Shown one piece after another: positions 14,715 to 16,577 of a DNA stretch of 16,577 bases (positions are counted from its first letter, which is position 1; each line of letters begins with the position of its first letter). The translations under genes were made by a program, and so were the position numbers. The stretch covers positions 1 through 16,577 of the forward strand of contig WRGS01000220.1 of assembly GCA_009787075.1 (NCBI GenBank). Direction: 5' to 3'. The notes beneath the pieces are model-generated. The model ran no database searches. It was given only the letters and a program-made list of their open reading frames with translations, and was not told the DNA's origin. Source of the stretch: Paludibacter sp. (GTDB lineage: Bacteria > Bacteroidota > Bacteroidia > Bacteroidales > Paludibacteraceae).

Positions 14715-15464
14715 ATGAAAAATATTATGGATTCAAAACTTGTCATCATTCCTACTTACAACGAAAAGGAAAATATAGAAAATATTATTCGTGCGGTCTT
14801 TGGTTTAGACACTGATTTTCACGTGCTTATAATTGACGATGGCTCGCCCGACGGCACTGCAAATATTGTAAAACGTTTGCAAACAGAATTTTCCGAGTCC
14901 TTGTTTTTGATTGAACGTAGCGGAAAACTCGGTTTGGGAACTGCCTACATTGCGGGTTTCAAATGGGGCTTACAGCATGAATACGACTATATTTTTGAAA
15001 TGGACGCTGACTTTTCGCACAATCCTGCCGACTTGCCGCGCCTGTTGAATGCCTGCGCCAACGAAGGCGCAGACGTAGCGATTGGCTCGCGTTATATCAG
15101 CGGCGTAAATGTTGTAAACTGGCCTGTGGGGCGCGTGCTGATGTCGTATTGCGCTTCAAAATATGTGCGTTTTATTTTGGGAATGAAAATTGCCGACACT
15201 ACTGCCGGTTTTAAATGTTATCGCAGTAAAGTGCTTGAAACCATCGAGTTAGACAAAATAAGATTTAAAGGTTACGCTTTTCAGATAGAAATGAAATTTA
15301 CTGCATACAAATGCGGATTTATTCTCAAAGAAGTTCCTATTATATTTATTAACAGAGAATTAGGCGTTTCAAAAATGAGCGGCGGAATTTTCGGCGAAGC
15401 ATTTTTGGGCGTAATCAAACTGAAAGTTGAAAGTTGGTTCAGAAAATATCCACAGAAAAGTTAA
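14715..15464 (+). CDS. GT2 glycosyltransferase, polyprenol (dolichol)-phosphate mannose synthase-like
   Basis: The enzyme is predicted to transfer a sugar, probably mannose, from a nucleotide sugar to a polyprenyl phosphate carrier on the cytoplasmic face of the membrane. It has the GT2 fold: 'LVIIPTYNEKENIENII' (9-25), 'IIDDGSPDGTA' (39-49), the metal-binding DAD at 97-99 in 'EMDADFSHNPADLP', 'AIGSRYISG', and 'DTTAGFKCYRS' in the acceptor region. Its 249 residues and lack of membrane helices fit the short DPM1-type architecture. A second ATG at 14727 gives a product beginning MDSKLVIIPT, about equally plausible. The stop overlaps the converging PAP2 gene by 4 bp. The actual sugar donor is inferred from the family only. 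Confidence 0.92.
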   Translation: MKNIMDSKLVIIPTYNEKENIENIIRAVFGLDTDFHVLIIDDGSPDGTANIVKRLQTEFSESLFLIERSGKLGLGTAYIAGFKWGLQHEYDYIFEMDADFSHNPADLPRLLNACANEGADVAIGSRYISGVNVVNWPVGRVLMSYCASKYVRFILGMKIADTTAGFKCYRSKVLETIELDKIRFKGYAFQIEMKFTAYKCGFILKEVPIIFINRELGVSKMSGGIFGEAFLGVIKLKVESWFRKYPQKS

Positions 15465-16111
15465 AAACTGAAAATCGCAAACATTATCCACGTTGCTGCA
15501 TAAACGAAATAAAAAACGGGTAAACCTTTGATTTTCTGTTCATTATTTTTTATTTTCGGAAAAATTTTAATCAATAAAAAATAAAAAAACAAAGCACTGA
15601 AAATTCCGACAATTATTCCGCCGAGAATATCTCCCGGATAATGCACGCCCAAGTAAATACGTGAATATGAAACAATTACCGCCCAAATCAAAATTAACGC
15701 AGAATAAATTCTTTGCCTGAAAACCATTGAGGTAAAAACCGCAACAGCAAACATATTTGCCGCGTGAGACGACACAAAGCCATAACGCCCGCCGCGCTCG
15801 CCATTGACAGTATGCACAAGTCCATTGAGCGACCAATCGCGCGAAGGACGCAACCGCTCAACAACATTTTTAATAATGCCTGAGGCAATTTGATCGGCAA
15901 CTACAACGCTCAAAATCAGCGCAATAGCGAGCCAAAACGCTTTTGTTCCATAATTTTTTACAAACAAAAACAAAATCGCAGCATAAAGCGGAATCCACGT
16001 AAGTTTTTCGCTTGTAAGGAACATAAATCGGTCGAAAAAAGCATTGTGCAACCCATTTAAAAACAAAAAAATATTTGTATCTACAGTCGAAAGTTGATTA
16101 ATTGTTTCCAT
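15461..16111 (-). CDS. PAP2-family membrane phosphatase
   Basis: This 216-residue integral membrane protein carries the complete PAP2 acid-phosphatase signature: K(x6)RP as Lys81...Arg88-Pro89 in 'KNVVERLRPSRD'; the SxH motif as 'VSSHAANMF' with His116; and 'SRIYLGVHYPGDILGG' with Arg151, His157 and Asp161. Several hydrophobic segments (about 40-51, 58-75, 118-131, 136-150, 163-183 and 197-215) suggest five or six membrane helices. Such enzymes dephosphorylate lipid phosphates, including undecaprenyl or polyprenyl diphosphate; the substrate here is unknown. I chose the ATG at 16111. The frame stays open upstream to 16288, but that part overlaps nadE and encodes a basic, non-family sequence. 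nadE ends 26 bp upstream, so co-transcription is likely. Confidence 0.92.
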   Translation of the reverse strand: METINQLSTVDTNIFLFLNGLHNAFFDRFMFLTSEKLTWIPLYAAILFLFVKNYGTKAFWLAIALILSVVVADQIASGIIKNVVERLRPSRDWSLNGLVHTVNGERGGRYGFVSSHAANMFAVAVFTSMVFRQRIYSALILIWAVIVSYSRIYLGVHYPGDILGGIIVGIFSALFFYFLLIKIFPKIKNNEQKIKGLPVFYFVYAATWIMFAIFSF

Positions 16112-16137
16112 TATTAAAATTTTAAAAAATATCAAAA

Positions 16138-16577
16138 TTATTCTTCCAATGAAAACGCCACCGCATCGCTTGGCATTCGCCAGTCGCCGCGCGGCGATAA
16201 ATTTATTGAGCCTACTTTTGGTCCGTCGGGCAGGCACGAGCGTTTGAATTGCTGGGCAAAAAAGCGGCGCAGGAATATTTTCAACCATTTTCGTATAATT
16301 TCTTCCGTATAAATATTTTGGAAAGCAATGTTTGCCAAAAACAGAATTTTTTCGGGCGTAAAACCATAACGCACAAAATAATACAGAAAAAAATCGTGCA
16401 GTTCGTAAGGTCCAATAGCATCTTCGGTAATTTGCGAAATTTCGTCTTTTTTGTCCGACGGCAAAAGTTCAGGGCTGACAGGCGTTGCCAGAATATCGTT
16501 TAAAATTTTTGCAGAATTTTTGTCCGTTTTATGCGCTGCCCACTCAATAAGATAGCGTACAAGCGTTTTTGGCACGC
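16138..16577 (-). CDS. nadE: NAD+ synthetase, glutamine-hydrolysing, C-terminal part (5' end outside window)
   Basis: NadE amidates deamido-NAD to NAD using ammonia from glutamine, the step after NadD. Only the last ~146 residues are visible, and the frame runs off the window edge. A GTG at 16575 is internal: it encodes the Val of 'VPKTLVRYLI'. The sequence 'ISQITEDAIGPYELHDFFLY' is characteristic of the C-terminal synthetase domain, as are 'RRFFAQQFKRSCLPDGPKVG' and the following 'NLSPRGDWRMPSDA'. The ATP-binding loop and the nitrilase-type glutaminase domain expected in the long form would lie beyond the edge. The PAP2 gene starts 26 bp downstream in the same direction. Confidence 0.94.
   Translation of the reverse strand, partial: VPKTLVRYLIEWAAHKTDKNSAKILNDILATPVSPELLPSDKKDEISQITEDAIGPYELHDFFLYYFVRYGFTPEKILFLANIAFQNIYTEEIIRKWLKIFLRRFFAQQFKRSCLPDGPKVGSINLSPRGDWRMPSDAVAFSLEE

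Noticed and set aside
16112..16288. Upstream extension of the PAP2 frame to an ATG at 16288
   Set aside because: The added 59 residues overlap nadE, are basic and unlike PAP2 proteins, and displace the normal N-terminus. The start at 16111 is preferred.

Overview
The window is a stretch of ordinary chromosome from an AT-rich member of the Bacteroidota, most likely a Bacteroidales-type organism. Three things support this. It carries a complete porP-gldK-gldL-gldM-gldN block, the core of the type IX secretion system (T9SS), a machine confined to this phylum. It encodes phylum-typical families (DUF4290, a DUF2795 protein, an RluB with a long Asn/Gln/Arg-rich head). Its intergenic gaps repeatedly contain TAnnTTTG, the -7 element of the Bacteroidota housekeeping sigma factor, and there are no obvious Shine-Dalgarno sequences. 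The gene order porP-K-L-M-N and the long GldL (317 aa) resemble Porphyromonas more than Flavobacterium.

Layout. Positions 1-360 (+): tail of an S41-type peptidase. 428-1015 (-): DUF4290 protein, converging on the peptidase and sharing a hairpin terminator with it. 1209-2662 (+): yicC and nadD, overlapping by 4 bp. 2770-4122 (+): RluB-like pseudouridine synthase. A 34-bp perfect palindrome at 4170-4203 separates it from the converging T9SS operon. 4239-10277 (-): gldN, gldM, gldL, gldK and porP, transcribed from porP towards gldN. 10400-13774 (-): DUF2795 protein, PduO-type cobalamin adenosyltransferase, SAM methyltransferase and S41 C-terminal processing peptidase; the peptidase is first in transcription order. 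13858-15464 (+): MBL-fold hydrolase and a dolichol-phosphate-mannose-synthase-like glycosyltransferase. 15461-16577 (-): PAP2 phosphatase and the C-terminal part of NAD+ synthetase.

How the genes work together. GldK (lipoprotein) and GldN form the periplasmic ring on the outer membrane. GldL and GldM form the proton-driven inner-membrane motor that drives secretion. PorP/SprF is an outer-membrane beta-barrel partner. NadD and NadE catalyse the last two steps of NAD synthesis, although they lie at opposite ends of the window. The remaining genes are housekeeping functions in RNA processing and modification, proteolysis, cofactor metabolism and envelope lipid or glycan metabolism.

No gap between genes exceeds 300 bases; the longest are 1016-1208 and 9168-9332. 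I see no rRNA, tRNA, insertion sequence, CRISPR array or sign of recent transfer. I did not find a previously undescribed system. The more interesting points are small: a hairpin in the porP leader, a terminator that overlaps coding sequence, an internal duplication in the DUF4290 protein, a probably leaderless MBL-fold gene, and the absence of gmk between yicC and nadD.
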